In this document: positions 5,041 to 15,022 of the stretch, piece by piece
How the letters are laid out: each line of letters opens with the position of its first letter
Position numbering within the stretch: position 1 is the stretch's first letter
IMG/VR virus record: IMGVR_UViG_3300030099_002868
Coordinates: 1-21,466 of that record
Length of the DNA: 21,466 nt
Source of the DNA: a virus
Strand: one strand, 5' to 3'
The notes under the pieces: model-generated
What the model was told of the DNA's origin: nothing
The model's input: the letters and a program-made list of their open reading frames with translations, nothing else
The model's database searches: none
Program-made: the position numbers and the translations under genes

Positions 5041-8000
5041 TTATAATTTGTTTTGTAGATAATCACGTTTAGTCCTCATCGCCTCCTTATATTTTTCCTG
5101 TAGTTCAGGCGTTTCTTTCATCAACTCAAAGCGAGCTTTAGAGCTGTACCTATTAATAATTTCTGTGATTGCTTTTATCTTAGGAGACTTCATTGCTGTG
5201 CTGTCGTAGTAGTCTTCGTCAGCTAATTTTTGATAGCCTTCTTTTCCTATTAGATCTTTAAGTCTTTGCCTTAGAGTTTTGTTGCCTATCTTAACTGTTC
5301 CCCTCAGCTCCATCCATCGGTCATACGTGTCGTACTTGCCTTTTGTGGAAGCTATTTTTGTAAGATCAATGTTTGGAATGTTGAATAGTTTCTTAGACGG
5401 CATTTTAAATCCGTGTCCTAGTTTAGCGAGTTCGTTATCAACTGCGTCGTTTTTAACTTTTGAAACGTAAAACGGATTTAGAGTTGACCCAAAGATTCCT
5501 CCAGGGTTGTCTCTTGTGATGACTTCTCCTAGAACAGTTCTTTTAGGCGCAACGTCTTTTGACTTTACAGGAACCCTTCTAAGAGTGGCGTCGGCTACTG
5601 TCCGTGCTTCTCTAACAATTATTTCTGTGTCGGTGTTCTGAAGTTGGTTGGCTATGTTAGGAATAAAACCAGCGGCAACATCTTTGAACAACTTCGGTCC
5701 GTAGTACTCAGGTTCTCTAAGCACGTTGAACATGTTGTTGACACCTTTAAGGAATGTTTTGTCGGTAAGGTTTACAGCGTAAATCATCGCCATGTTAGCA
5801 AAGTTTATAGCTGCGTTTTCGTCGTTGTCGTCTGGAATCTCAAATTTCTGATAATCTCTAAAGTCAGCTGCCATAGTTAGCATTGTTGCCAGTGGGTCAA
5901 GACGTTGATAACTGATGTATTGTTCTCCTCCTGGGAACCATTCAGGCGTTTTAAATGAGTAAGGCTGCCATCCAGCTTTTCTAAGAATGTCTCTTTCCTG
6001 TCTGCTTTGAGGTCCAGCTCCTGTTATAAACTCTGCGTTGCTGTTTACGTATGCAAGAGTAAATGCAGTTGTAAGAACGCTTGTCGCAAGTCTTCCTTTA
6101 AGTTCTGCTTTTTCTTGCGGTGTTCCCTCGTCCATTATTTTTCTATAGCGCTCTCTATGTTTTTTAAGGCCATACATAGCCAGACCTATAGGAGTTCTCT
6201 CAAGTCCGAAGTTAACAATGTTTAAAGGTGTTTTAAGAAACGGAACAATAAATCTCAATTCCGGGTGCGCTTTAAGTATGGTTGCTCCTAAGTTACCCAT
6301 AGATTCCAAAGCTGGAACCTGGAGTTCGTTGTAGTTAGATGTAAAGGTTGATTTTCTAGTGTAACGCGCAGCTCTTTCGGCCATCGCTGATCTAGTCTCG
6401 TCAAACTTTTGATCTAGTATCTTTTCCATCGCTTCTTCGCGACCATCGCCATACTTTAAGCCTTGCTCGTCGAGTACTCTATTGGCTTCTAAAATTCTTC
6501 CCATTTCACTGTAGTAAGTGCCAGCTTTGTTCATGGTTTTGCCCATTTCTCTTTCTACATAAGCTGCAATAGCTTTTCCATTCTTGGCTATATTTGGGTC
6601 ACTCATTGCTTCCATAGCAAACTCAGTTCTTAGGTATTGTCTGAAAGCCATGTTCTTAAAGAACTCGTCGCCTCCAACAAGAAATCTTGAAGGCACTCGC
6701 GCTACGCCTCCAAAAAAGTTTACAGCTTGCCCAAGTGTTGATTCATTTGATAATCTAATATTACCGGGAAGAGGTATGTTTTCTGCTGTTATACTTCTCT
6801 CTTTAAGTCCGCTGTCTGATTCATCAAACTGTCTACTTCCACGCATCAATCTGGACTCGTCTGTTTTAAAGGCAATAGCGGCAGCTTTAAGAGCTTCAAA
6901 GAAAGTTTCAGAGCTGTACGCGTATTTAATAGTTGCTTTAGCTAGTTCTTTATCTCCGCTAAGTAAAGCTCCTATGCTCCTTTCTCCAACCATCAGCGTG
7001 TTAGTTAGCATGTTACCCATGACGTTCACTATCTGTGTAGTAGGTCCAGAAAGGATACTGTTGATCCAGAACTCAGTTGTTATGTCTAACATTTTTCTTC
7101 CGGCAGTCTTTCTAGTTATCCTCTTGAGGCTAGTTATTTTCTCAACGTCGTTAAGTGTGCTTGCGTTTACTAGTTGGCTTACAAGTTTCTTTATGTCTTT
7201 CTGACCGAGTCTTTCTTGAAGAAACGCAGTGTAATCCTTTATGTCTGCTCCAGGTTGTGGAGACTTTACTCGTTTAAATCTTTTGTTTTCAAACGCTCCT
7301 GTTACGCCTCTTTTAAGAACTTTACGGTAAAACAGTCCAGCGGAATCTCTGGTTGCTCTAATCGAGTTTACTCGCGCTGCTTCATCAAAAGCGGCAAGTG
7401 CGTCGGCTACTTCAATTGTTGCTTCGTTGCTATAAATGTCACCTTCCCACTTCTTAGCTACGTTAACAACATTCTCAGCTGACTTACGCATCACTAAGTA
7501 GGCTGAAGCATTTTCTGCAAGCCACTGTTCGTGTGTTGAAACATCTTCTCCTTCTCGTATCTTTTCCAAAGATACCTTTACGTTTCCTGATTTTTCCGCA
7601 ACAGTTTGTGTAATACCGTTTAAAACGTCAGCAGAGTATACTTTTCTTGCGTTTTTAAGTTTTGCTAGAGCTTGTCTTCCAGCAATCATAATTGCTAAAG
7701 TGTCTGCTGAAGAACTGGCTTCATCTGTGAGGTCTTCTATTGATTTAGCAATAACTTCGTAAGAAGCGTCAACAGCCTGGTCACCTCCTCTTGTTTTAGG
7801 AGTAGACATTTCAGAAGCGCCTTCCTCTGTTTCTTTAATGTTAAATTGAAGCTGGCCTGTTTCTCTTTCGTTAAATTCTTTTTGGTTTTGAGCTATACGT
7901 TGTTCAAGTTTATCTACTGCTTTTTTGTTGAGGGTTACTTGATCAACTTCATTCTCTCTAGTTTTAAAGGGACTGTCAACAAGCGCTGGATCTGCGTCTA

Positions 8001-8880
8001 CGTCTGTAGTGGGTTTTTCAGTTGGGTCAAACTCAAACAACAGCTGACCTTCGTCGTCTTGTTTTAAATCTTCGTAAGCTGCTTTTCCGGCTTCCTCTGG
8101 GTCTTTGCCTTTTGCTTTTTCTTGTTTGTATTTTCTAAGACTCTTTATGCTCTTTACCATTGCGTAAAGAGTTCCTCCAACAACACCTTCAAGAACTAGA
8201 CCTTCAACCATATTCTTCATTCTGCCTTCAAGTTCGGAGTCATCTTCATTGCCTGTGTAACTTAAATAAGAAAAAAAGTTTCCAAGCAATACTTCGTTAT
8301 CTTTGAATAGATCTGAAAGTCTTTCCTCTTGTCCTTCAAAGGCTGTGAAGTCAGTTATAGCTCCAGCTACCATAGGCTTTACAAAGTATTTACCAGCTTT
8401 AGCTAACTTTGAAGTAGGTCCGGCTAATCGAGCTGCTTCTGTTGCTTTAACTATTCCAGGCAATCTTCCGGCCCAACCAGCAGTTCCTAAACCAAACCCT
8501 AAGAAACCAGACAAGAACTGTGTAGCTCCTGTAACTAAACCTCCAGGTATTGTTTTAGACTCGCCAAGCCCGTAAGGCATGATACTACTAAGTTCAAACT
8601 CATCGTCATACCAATCGCCTAAGAAAGGAGTTACGGTGTCCGCTAAATCAGCAATACCGTCAAACATATCTAACACGCCTCTAATAGGAGCGGCTGCGGT
8701 ATCAACAAACACGTTTTCAGTCCACCAAGGTACGTCTTCCTTTTCTGGTTCGCGCATCAAGTCTGCTTCAAAAGAAGACTCTTGTAGTTGCGATGTAGTT
8801 GTAAAAGGAGTTTCCGCTGCTTCTTTAGCCCTGCTTACAGTCCCTTTAGCTCCCTCTCTAAATAATTGTGATAAAGCCAT
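5041..8880 (-). CDS. Internal virion protein D, T7 gp16-like ejection protein
   Basis: A 1279 aa protein, close in length to T7 gp16 (1318 aa) and in the same place: after the gp15-like gene and before the tail fibre. In T7 these core proteins leave the virion and build a channel across the envelope. Visible features: Gly-rich hydrophobic stretches at about 113-140 and 224-242, a highly charged middle (250-400), and a C-terminal half with further hydrophobic helices (ATSVLTTAFTLAYV). The N-terminal lytic transglycosylase domain of T7 gp16 is not recognisable: no soluble-lytic-transglycosylase type Glu-Ser or GxxQ pattern is seen near the start. It begins at an ATG 5 nt after the preceding stop. 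Several long plus-strand open frames inside it are antisense shadows. Confidence 0.88.
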   Translation of the reverse strand: MALSQLFREGAKGTVSRAKEAAETPFTTTSQLQESSFEADLMREPEKEDVPWWTENVFVDTAAAPIRGVLDMFDGIADLADTVTPFLGDWYDDEFELSSIMPYGLGESKTIPGGLVTGATQFLSGFLGFGLGTAGWAGRLPGIVKATEAARLAGPTSKLAKAGKYFVKPMVAGAITDFTAFEGQEERLSDLFKDNEVLLGNFFSYLSYTGNEDDSELEGRMKNMVEGLVLEGVVGGTLYAMVKSIKSLRKYKQEKAKGKDPEEAGKAAYEDLKQDDEGQLLFEFDPTEKPTTDVDADPALVDSPFKTRENEVDQVTLNKKAVDKLEQRIAQNQKEFNERETGQLQFNIKETEEGASEMSTPKTRGGDQAVDASYEVIAKSIEDLTDEASSSADTLAIMIAGRQALAKLKNARKVYSADVLNGITQTVAEKSGNVKVSLEKIREGEDVSTHEQWLAENASAYLVMRKSAENVVNVAKKWEGDIYSNEATIEVADALAAFDEAARVNSIRATRDSAGLFYRKVLKRGVTGAFENKRFKRVKSPQPGADIKDYTAFLQERLGQKDIKKLVSQLVNASTLNDVEKITSLKRITRKTAGRKMLDITTEFWINSILSGPTTQIVNVMGNMLTNTLMVGERSIGALLSGDKELAKATIKYAYSSETFFEALKAAAIAFKTDESRLMRGSRQFDESDSGLKERSITAENIPLPGNIRLSNESTLGQAVNFFGGVARVPSRFLVGGDEFFKNMAFRQYLRTEFAMEAMSDPNIAKNGKAIAAYVEREMGKTMNKAGTYYSEMGRILEANRVLDEQGLKYGDGREEAMEKILDQKFDETRSAMAERAARYTRKSTFTSNYNELQVPALESMGNLGATILKAHPELRFIVPFLKTPLNIVNFGLERTPIGLAMYGLKKHRERYRKIMDEGTPQEKAELKGRLATSVLTTAFTLAYVNSNAEFITGAGPQSRQERDILRKAGWQPYSFKTPEWFPGGEQYISYQRLDPLATMLTMAADFRDYQKFEIPDDNDENAAINFANMAMIYAVNLTDKTFLKGVNNMFNVLREPEYYGPKLFKDVAAGFIPNIANQLQNTDTEIIVREARTVADATLRRVPVKSKDVAPKRTVLGEVITRDNPGGIFGSTLNPFYVSKVKNDAVDNELAKLGHGFKMPSKKLFNIPNIDLTKIASTKGKYDTYDRWMELRGTVKIGNKTLRQRLKDLIGKEGYQKLADEDYYDSTAMKSPKIKAITEIINRYSSKARFELMKETPELQEKYKEAMRTKRDYLQNKL

Positions 8881-8885
8881 GTTTA

Positions 8886-11426
8886 TTATTGTTGTTGTTG
8901 TTGTTGTCTTAGAACTCTAGCGTCTGGAAGAGATCTTGTTTGGAATAAAAGTTCTTGAGCTTCTATAAACTCTGCCGCTGTTAGCTTTTTTCCGCTTGAG
9001 TCTACAAGGTTATTCATGTCTATGATTGTTTGAACTTTTTGAATAACTCTATCTATGTTTTTGTTTTGAATTGAGTCGTAGTCCAAAACAGGAATGACTT
9101 GCCATCCGAAACTTTGCCCCATACCGGGCATTGTTTCAGTAGCTACTTTTGAAGATCTTAAAGCGTTTTCTAAGTCGTACTTATTTCTTTTTATTTCTAC
9201 GTACCCTTGGGCTGCGTCGTCTTCTTCTATGCCGTACTTTAAAAGCTCCCTCATACTTCTTTGAAGTCTTATTCTTTCTCCAACAGATATTCCAGAAGGT
9301 TTGTTATCAAACAATTCTCCTCTAGGAGACATAGAATAGAAACCAGGAAGCTGTGGATTTAATGAATCAAGTATTGATACTATTTTGTCCGAGTTTTTAA
9401 CCATGTCTTTATGAAACTTAAAGACAGTGTCTAAGTCTTCTAGCTTTCCCTCAAATAGTCCAAGATTACGAGTGTTTTGATATTTTTGTTCAAACTGTAA
9501 AATGTCTTCTATTTCATAGTTCGCCCCAACGTCTATAAAACCTAAAAGTTTTCCTCTATCAAAATCAAATATGCTGTCGTCTTTTTTTATTATAAGATTT
9601 CCATTTTCATCAACTTTAAAAGTGTTTTCAGTACGCCGCGCTAAATCACGCCTAGCTCCTATGTTTGCTTGTTTTTCGTCTAAGGTAGGATCGGCCTCTA
9701 GGTACTCTTGAGTAAGCCTTCTGGCTGGAACTTGAGGTTTAGGTTTTATAGTGCTTTGAGATGCTTCTGGAAGTCCTAGGTCTTTTCTTATAGAATTTAC
9801 AGTTGGATCAAAAGCTTCTCTTGCTAATCGTTCTGCGGTTACTTGAATAAATTTATTTCTGTCGGCAAGCGTCGGATTTGGGTTTAGTCTTACGTAGTTA
9901 TCCGCTTCTTCATAAAGTTCGTTCGCTATAATATTTCCTTCAAATATTCCAATCTGCGTTTTTACTTGATTCATTTTAGCTTCCGCAGGATAAAGGGCCA
10001 TATCAAACGACCCAGAAGCTGTAGGTTTTTCAACATAAAAATCAGTATTGTTTCCGTATTGTTCTATAGGAAAAGCTTTTCTGTATACTTCGTCTGCGTT
10101 TAATATGCTTAGTATATAATTAGCCGCGTCCGCTTTTTGCGAATATTCAAAAGCTTTATCGCTTACTTTAGTTTCGTAGTCAGAAGAAAAATCTTCTAAC
10201 AAATCTCTAAAAGCTATCTGCGTCTCGACGGTTCCGCCATACGGTCTTCCTTTTTCAGTCAAGTTGTGAACTTTAGTTAACTCTTGCATGAAAGAATTTA
10301 AATTATCAAAAGTTTGTCCGTTAAACTCAACTATTTCACCTGGATTGTTTGCAAGTATTTCAAGGTTTTTTCTTATGCCGTCTTCAAGCATTAAATCTTT
10401 AACGATGTCTGCTGGTAGGTTTTCGTTGTCTCTTTCAAACTTAGCTTCTGCTGCGTCAACTGTTTTATAGGCTGCTGCTAAAGCTGCTTGTCCTGCTCGA
10501 CTTTTAAATGGAAGCTTTTTCCTAGCTACATCAAGAAACAACTTTGCTTTATCAAACCTGTCAGGCATGTCAGAGTCCGGAAGGTTGACGAAAGGGGCTA
10601 CAGCTTCTGGAAGAGCTTTATGAATAGCTTGCATTTTTTCTGACGGACTCATGTTAAGACCTACAGCTCTAGCTTCAAAATTACTAATTATTGAATCTAT
10701 CTTGTCTTCATAATAAGCTCCAAAGTTTATAGGTTCGTCAGCTCCTTTCAAACCTTGCGTAAGCGGCTCATCTCCGGCTTGAGTGTCGTTGAGCAAGTTA
10801 AACATGTTATTGCCAAGTATCTCTAGCTCTCTTGTGTTAGCCCAGGCGCTTTGTTTCTTTATGTACTTATCTCTTTCTTGAAGTGAAAATTTAGTCTTAA
10901 CAGGCTCAAAGGCGGCGTTGTGAACTTGCATCTGAAACGGATTGTCTCCGATGTAACCTAAAGCTTTGTCCTCAATCTCTTTAACTTTACCAGCGATGAA
11001 ATCGTCAAAGTCATCAACACCTTTTGCTTCAAACTCGTCTGCGTTTATGTTCGCAAGTTCATTACTAAGATCATTGAACATAGGAATGACTTTAGTCTCA
11101 AGATAGCGCGAGTAGAGCTGCTGAGAGTATCCTTTTTGAAAACCGATACGTTCAGTTAAAGGAATCTTGTCCTGTTCCTGCTGCTTCTCAATTGCTGCAA
11201 TCACCTCGTCGGTGGACATAACAGCTGCTGTATCCTGGCCTCTTTTTATCTGTATGTTGCTATACTGTCCTAAAATATTACTGAACTGCGCAAGTCCGCG
11301 AGACAGTTGCAACATAGAGTTGTCTTGAGGTACTTTAGGCATAACGACAGGTGTCTGTCCGCCGCCTTGAATTGTTTCTCTTAGTCTTGGTTCTCCAAAA
11401 GGAACGTCTGTTTGTTTTCTTGCCAT
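8886..11426 (-). CDS. Internal virion protein C, T7 gp15-like
   Basis: An 846 aa soluble, charged, largely helical protein; T7 gp15 is 747 aa. It lies between the gp14-like and gp16-like genes, with 2 and 5 nt gaps. Together these proteins make the internal core that is ejected to form the DNA channel. The N-terminus is Gly/Pro/Gln-rich (RLRETIQGGGQTPVVMPKVP), and long helices predominate after it. No transmembrane segment is seen. The protein ends in six consecutive glutamines encoded by a CAA run, an odd low-complexity tail. Identification rests mainly on gene order and length, since gp15-like proteins diverge fast. Confidence 0.85.
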   Translation of the reverse strand: MARKQTDVPFGEPRLRETIQGGGQTPVVMPKVPQDNSMLQLSRGLAQFSNILGQYSNIQIKRGQDTAAVMSTDEVIAAIEKQQEQDKIPLTERIGFQKGYSQQLYSRYLETKVIPMFNDLSNELANINADEFEAKGVDDFDDFIAGKVKEIEDKALGYIGDNPFQMQVHNAAFEPVKTKFSLQERDKYIKKQSAWANTRELEILGNNMFNLLNDTQAGDEPLTQGLKGADEPINFGAYYEDKIDSIISNFEARAVGLNMSPSEKMQAIHKALPEAVAPFVNLPDSDMPDRFDKAKLFLDVARKKLPFKSRAGQAALAAAYKTVDAAEAKFERDNENLPADIVKDLMLEDGIRKNLEILANNPGEIVEFNGQTFDNLNSFMQELTKVHNLTEKGRPYGGTVETQIAFRDLLEDFSSDYETKVSDKAFEYSQKADAANYILSILNADEVYRKAFPIEQYGNNTDFYVEKPTASGSFDMALYPAEAKMNQVKTQIGIFEGNIIANELYEEADNYVRLNPNPTLADRNKFIQVTAERLAREAFDPTVNSIRKDLGLPEASQSTIKPKPQVPARRLTQEYLEADPTLDEKQANIGARRDLARRTENTFKVDENGNLIIKKDDSIFDFDRGKLLGFIDVGANYEIEDILQFEQKYQNTRNLGLFEGKLEDLDTVFKFHKDMVKNSDKIVSILDSLNPQLPGFYSMSPRGELFDNKPSGISVGERIRLQRSMRELLKYGIEEDDAAQGYVEIKRNKYDLENALRSSKVATETMPGMGQSFGWQVIPVLDYDSIQNKNIDRVIQKVQTIIDMNNLVDSSGKKLTAAEFIEAQELLFQTRSLPDARVLRQQQQQQ
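8889..8906 (-). repeat. CAA trinucleotide run encoding the terminal glutamines
   Basis: Six consecutive CAA codons immediately precede the TAA stop of the gp15-like gene (GTTGTT repeats on the + strand). A microsatellite at a gene end can change length by replication slippage without disturbing the frame. Confidence 0.8.
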
Positions 11427-11428
11427 AT

Positions 11429-11980
11429 TTATGCGTCTTTAGTTGGCTTTGGTACTCCAAGGCCAGCGTTGTAAAGTGATGTGTAAGTGCTTAGTCCTGA
11501 TTGAAGACCACCTAAAGCTGCTCCAATATAATTAGGCGGCTCTATAGGTTGATTGATCCTCAACATGTTTCTGTTAAATCCTATCCCGGCTTCTTTAAGT
11601 TGAAGCTCTCGGTTTACTGAAGTCAATTCAGCTTGTTTCTGTTCTGAAAAAGTATAGTCAGCTTCTTTACGTGTAAGGTCGCTCAACAAAGCCTGAACGC
11701 TTAGTCCGCTTACTCCGGCTTCTCCTGCCGAAACTCTTGCGGTTGCTTTAGCTTCCATCGCTCCCTTTGCAGCTGCTTGAAGGCGCTGTGAGCGCGTTAT
11801 CATTTCTTGTTGCTCCTGCATTCGCATTGCTGAAACTTCAGCCAGATATCTTTGTCTCTCTTGTGCTGAAGCTACTTTTTGAGCTTGCGCTTGAGCGTCT
11901 GCTTGATATCTCTGTCCTTGAATTGAAGAGACAGTACCAGCTGCTCCAACGATTGAAGATACTATTAATGGGCTACACAT
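11429..11980 (-). CDS. Internal virion protein B, T7 gp14-like
   Basis: A 183 aa protein, close to T7 gp14 (196 aa), in the conserved place ahead of the gp15-like gene. Layout: a short hydrophobic N-terminus (MCSPLIVSSIVGAAGTVSSI), a long Ala/Gln/Arg-rich helix region (21-80) with heptad-like character, a conserved-looking AGEAGVSGLSVQALL stretch (about 85-100), a further helix, and a Gly-rich C-terminus. In T7 the protein moves to the host outer membrane and forms part of the ejection conduit. Its ATG overlaps the stop of the preceding gene by 8 nt (ATGTGTAG), a typical translational coupling. Confidence 0.87.
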   Translation of the reverse strand: MCSPLIVSSIVGAAGTVSSIQGQRYQADAQAQAQKVASAQERQRYLAEVSAMRMQEQQEMITRSQRLQAAAKGAMEAKATARVSAGEAGVSGLSVQALLSDLTRKEADYTFSEQKQAELTSVNRELQLKEAGIGFNRNMLRINQPIEPPNYIGAALGGLQSGLSTYTSLYNAGLGVPKPTKDA

Positions 11981-12506
11981 AAAATTCGTCGATTACGTCT
12001 TTGTTTATTAAAATGAATTGAAAAAAGGGTTCACCTTTGATTGTTAATTGTTGAGTAAAACTTGCTCCAAGCCAGTTAAGCCAGCGTACAGCCGGGCGGT
12101 TATAACAGTGAACAACATTCCCTGCCGCTCCGCCTGTAATTTTAAGAAGTTCTCTTATCCAGGTCTTTGAATGTTTTATAAGATCTCTTCTAGCTACCTT
12201 TGGAAACTCTTCTGTACCGAGCATCCAAACATAAGGCATTTCGTCGTTTTCTCCTACGCCAAACATGGCAATAGGTTTGTTTGTTTTGTCAACAACAGTC
12301 ATAGTTGCCATGTCATACTCAAAGGCAGACATTAGAGCTTCTTTTGGTTTCTTTCCAAAAGCCATACACTCAATCACATCTATTTCTCTTAGCTTATCTG
12401 CCAAGTAATCAGCGTGGTCTGGGTGTCCGTCAATGACGTCTACTTTATCATATCTTACAATGACTCTATCAAACACGTCGAGATCTTGAGTGAATGAACG
12501 ATTCAA
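11973..12506 (-). CDS. Internal virion protein A-like (T7 gp13 position), GNAT-like fold
   Basis: A protein of up to 177 aa between tail tube B and the gp14-like gene. T7 gp13 (138 aa, virion assembly) is in the same place. Its end, with CYNRPAVRWLNWLGASF (near 134-150) then a beta strand, resembles the end of GNAT acetyltransferases (asparagine plus aliphatic residues, then LGF). T7-like gp13 homologues often show this pattern without proven activity. The start is uncertain. The frame opens with TTG at 12506, overlapping tail tube B by 38 nt. A GTG at 12476 is an alternative, and the first in-frame ATG is at codon 48. The N-terminal residues VFDRVIVRYDKVDVID look native, so an early non-ATG start is favoured. 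Confidence 0.75.
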   Translation of the reverse strand: MNRSFTQDLDVFDRVIVRYDKVDVIDGHPDHADYLADKLREIDVIECMAFGKKPKEALMSAFEYDMATMTVVDKTNKPIAMFGVGENDEMPYVWMLGTEEFPKVARRDLIKHSKTWIRELLKITGGAAGNVVHCYNRPAVRWLNWLGASFTQQLTIKGEPFFQFILINKDVIDEFYV

Positions 12507-15018
12507 ACTCAGCGGACTGAAAGTTACCGGGTAACGCTGAATCGTTTACTATTTTTATTGTTGTGTCTTTTGCGGCAGACATGATTGGAAATGAAAATGA
12601 ACCGGACTCTATGGGAAGTGTCCCAACAACCGTGCTGCCAACGATGTTGCTAGAAAATACGTTGTTGTAAGTCTGTCGGGCCTTGGGGGTAACTTGTACT
12701 TTAAAGCTTGCAGTGTCATCGAAGAACAAAGTGCCTCCCTTTAAGAAATGCCTTTGGTATCCTGAAGGACTGCTTTGTTTGTTAGCTCTCTGTCTAAACA
12801 ACTGCTCACTAAATGTATAACTCATGGTGTACTTAACGCCTACCCATACTGGGGTGTTGTTATGGCTGGCGTCTACTGTTACAGTGGTTCCGTTAACAGT
12901 ACAAGGTATCAAAGCTCCTGCTTTAGTTCCTCCGGCTTCTCTAGTGTAAACTTGAATTACATCGTCACTTTCTGGAGTAAATGAAAGAGTGATTTGTCCG
13001 TTTGCAATAGTAGCTTGTTGTCTTAAATCTAAATAGGTGTTAAAGGCTGCACCGTCGTCTATAAGCTTTTCTTCCATCGGTAGCTTTGCTAAGATAGTTT
13101 TATTGCTTTTTGTTCCAACAATAAATAGATCGCTTTCAATAAAATCAAAACCTACAATGGTAAACGGAAAAGTAAACTTGGACCAACTTGCTAATACTTT
13201 TTTGTTTCCTTCCCAGTAGTACTTATAGACGTACATATCTTTCTGGATAGAAGTATCGGTAGCTGTGTTCTTAGCTACAACACATATAACATTCTCTGCT
13301 GTTGATCCTGCCATGTCCATTATGTCTGACGGAACATATTGAGGTACGTGTCCTGTTATTTCAACAGAGTCATAGGTGTCTACATTTGCATTAACTGTAA
13401 ACTCTCTTACTCCTGAAAAGCTTCCCCTTGTAAACGGAAAGTAAACGTAACTTCCAAGTTCAAGCGGTGTTGTGCTAGTGTCAGTTTCGTAGTTTGTAAC
13501 TGGTGTTATAGATACTGTTTTTGGAGTAAGTATATCTCCTCCTTTAAGAACAAACTGGCCGCGCTCTCCAAACAAGATAAGGTTCTCTTGAAAACCTACA
13601 GCTGACTTTAGTTGTGTAACTTTTGTGCTAGCAACATTTACGTCAATAGGATCGGAGTCCAATAAAGTTCTTACAGTGGTCCTGAAGAAGTTAAAGTATT
13701 CTCCTACTTCTGATAAGATGACGCTGCCTTCTGAAAGAAATCCTAGTCGGTTCTTGAAAAAGAATATGTTAGATATCTTTCTGTCTCCGTTATTTGCCGA
13801 TGAGGAGTTAAAGAAAGAAGGGAATGGGTTTGTATTGTCGTCTCCTGCTTGCTTTGTTGTCCAGGAACACGCTCCCATAGTAAAATTATTAGGCGATGTA
13901 TTTACGAGTTTAAAGGGAAGAGTATTTTCATCTAGTTGTATAAACTCATCAAAGCCTACATCCTCAACGTATCCTCCGTTACCTATAGCAGATCCGTCGT
14001 TAGTTTGAAACTTAACATAATAGTCATCCTCGTTATCCTCTACAGACCCTCTTACTTTTACTCTAAAATTATTTGGAGCAGTCTTTGGTAAGTCAGAGAT
14101 AGAGTCTACTTCTTTATAAACTACACCGAGGGCTGTTCCTGACTTGCTGTCAGATACTTTTATTTTAAAAGGAGAAGAAGAGCTAGAGGATATAGTAAAG
14201 AAGTTGTCGGGGTTTCCATTGCTGTCAATGTTGTTTGGGTCTGAGGCAGCGTTTGGTCCGTCGTCATCTTCTCCATCCTCAAAAAATATTTCTTGGTTAG
14301 CGGCTCCAGTGTTTTGAGAAGGTGTGGAAACAGAAAATATAGTAGAACTACTTATTGCTTGTTCTAACTCAGTGTTAAGCTTTTTAGCGATTACTCCAGA
14401 GCGAAGGCGTGAGTCTTTTATTTTATTACTTGGTTGCGCTCCTGAAACATAAGTTGCTTTGTATGTAGTTCCAAAGTCATCTGTAACTTCTACAGTGTAT
14501 TCGGTTGCGTAATCTGCTTGCTTTATAAATACTATTGCTTTGTTATCGTTAAATATAGCTGCACTCTTTGAGTTTGTTCTTCCTACGTTTTTAGTTGTGT
14601 TAAGAATAAAGGTGTTGTCGTTGATTGTTAGAGCCTTTAAAACGTCTTTAGGGTTTGTACCTGAAGGAACGTGAAGGTATTCATTAGATGACATACCAGA
14701 TCCAGAAGAAACCCCAGGGCCGGAGTAGTTAACTTGAGAAAAGTTTAAGATGTCAAATACACGTACAAAGTTGTTATTAATAATAAGAACATACTTCTCA
14801 CCCTTGTCTCTATTAATGAAATGAACAAAGGCTCCGTCGGCTACTGCTGTGCTTATAAGTTCTGACAGGTATCTTGTATTCGGCCTCTTTTTTAATCCAT
14901 CAGCTACTGAAGACAACGCATTAAGTTGATCCTCACATTGTCCATCAAATCTTAAAGTGTCTGGTTGCTGACTGACCCCCTGAACAAGGTTTGGAAGTGA
15001 AGTATTAATTAAAGCCAT
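12469..15018 (-). CDS. Tail tubular protein B (nozzle), T7 gp12-like
   Basis: An 849 aa structural protein; T7 gp12 is 794 aa. The N-terminus (MALINTSLPNLVQGVSQQPD, then LRFDGQCEDQLNALSSVADG and KKRPNTRYL) closely follows the T7 gp12 pattern of MALI, GGISQQPD and EGLQKRPP. The rest is beta-rich with aromatic repeats and many Asp/Asn/Ser loops, typical of the nozzle propeller. It forms the distal end of the short tail and contacts the fibres. It starts at an ATG 4 nt after tail tube A. A very acidic loop (FFEDGEDDDGPNAASD, near 245-260) is notable and probably surface-exposed. Confidence 0.96.
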   Translation of the reverse strand: MALINTSLPNLVQGVSQQPDTLRFDGQCEDQLNALSSVADGLKKRPNTRYLSELISTAVADGAFVHFINRDKGEKYVLIINNNFVRVFDILNFSQVNYSGPGVSSGSGMSSNEYLHVPSGTNPKDVLKALTINDNTFILNTTKNVGRTNSKSAAIFNDNKAIVFIKQADYATEYTVEVTDDFGTTYKATYVSGAQPSNKIKDSRLRSGVIAKKLNTELEQAISSSTIFSVSTPSQNTGAANQEIFFEDGEDDDGPNAASDPNNIDSNGNPDNFFTISSSSSSPFKIKVSDSKSGTALGVVYKEVDSISDLPKTAPNNFRVKVRGSVEDNEDDYYVKFQTNDGSAIGNGGYVEDVGFDEFIQLDENTLPFKLVNTSPNNFTMGACSWTTKQAGDDNTNPFPSFFNSSSANNGDRKISNIFFFKNRLGFLSEGSVILSEVGEYFNFFRTTVRTLLDSDPIDVNVASTKVTQLKSAVGFQENLILFGERGQFVLKGGDILTPKTVSITPVTNYETDTSTTPLELGSYVYFPFTRGSFSGVREFTVNANVDTYDSVEITGHVPQYVPSDIMDMAGSTAENVICVVAKNTATDTSIQKDMYVYKYYWEGNKKVLASWSKFTFPFTIVGFDFIESDLFIVGTKSNKTILAKLPMEEKLIDDGAAFNTYLDLRQQATIANGQITLSFTPESDDVIQVYTREAGGTKAGALIPCTVNGTTVTVDASHNNTPVWVGVKYTMSYTFSEQLFRQRANKQSSPSGYQRHFLKGGTLFFDDTASFKVQVTPKARQTYNNVFSSNIVGSTVVGTLPIESGSFSFPIMSAAKDTTIKIVNDSALPGNFQSAEFESFIHSRSRRV

Positions 15019-15022
15019 TATT

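Noticed and set aside
6584-7204. 206-codon plus-strand open frame opposite the gp16-like gene
   Set aside because: It lies fully antisense to a well-supported gene and has no recognisable motif. It reflects the codon composition of the minus-strand gene, as do the other plus-strand frames.
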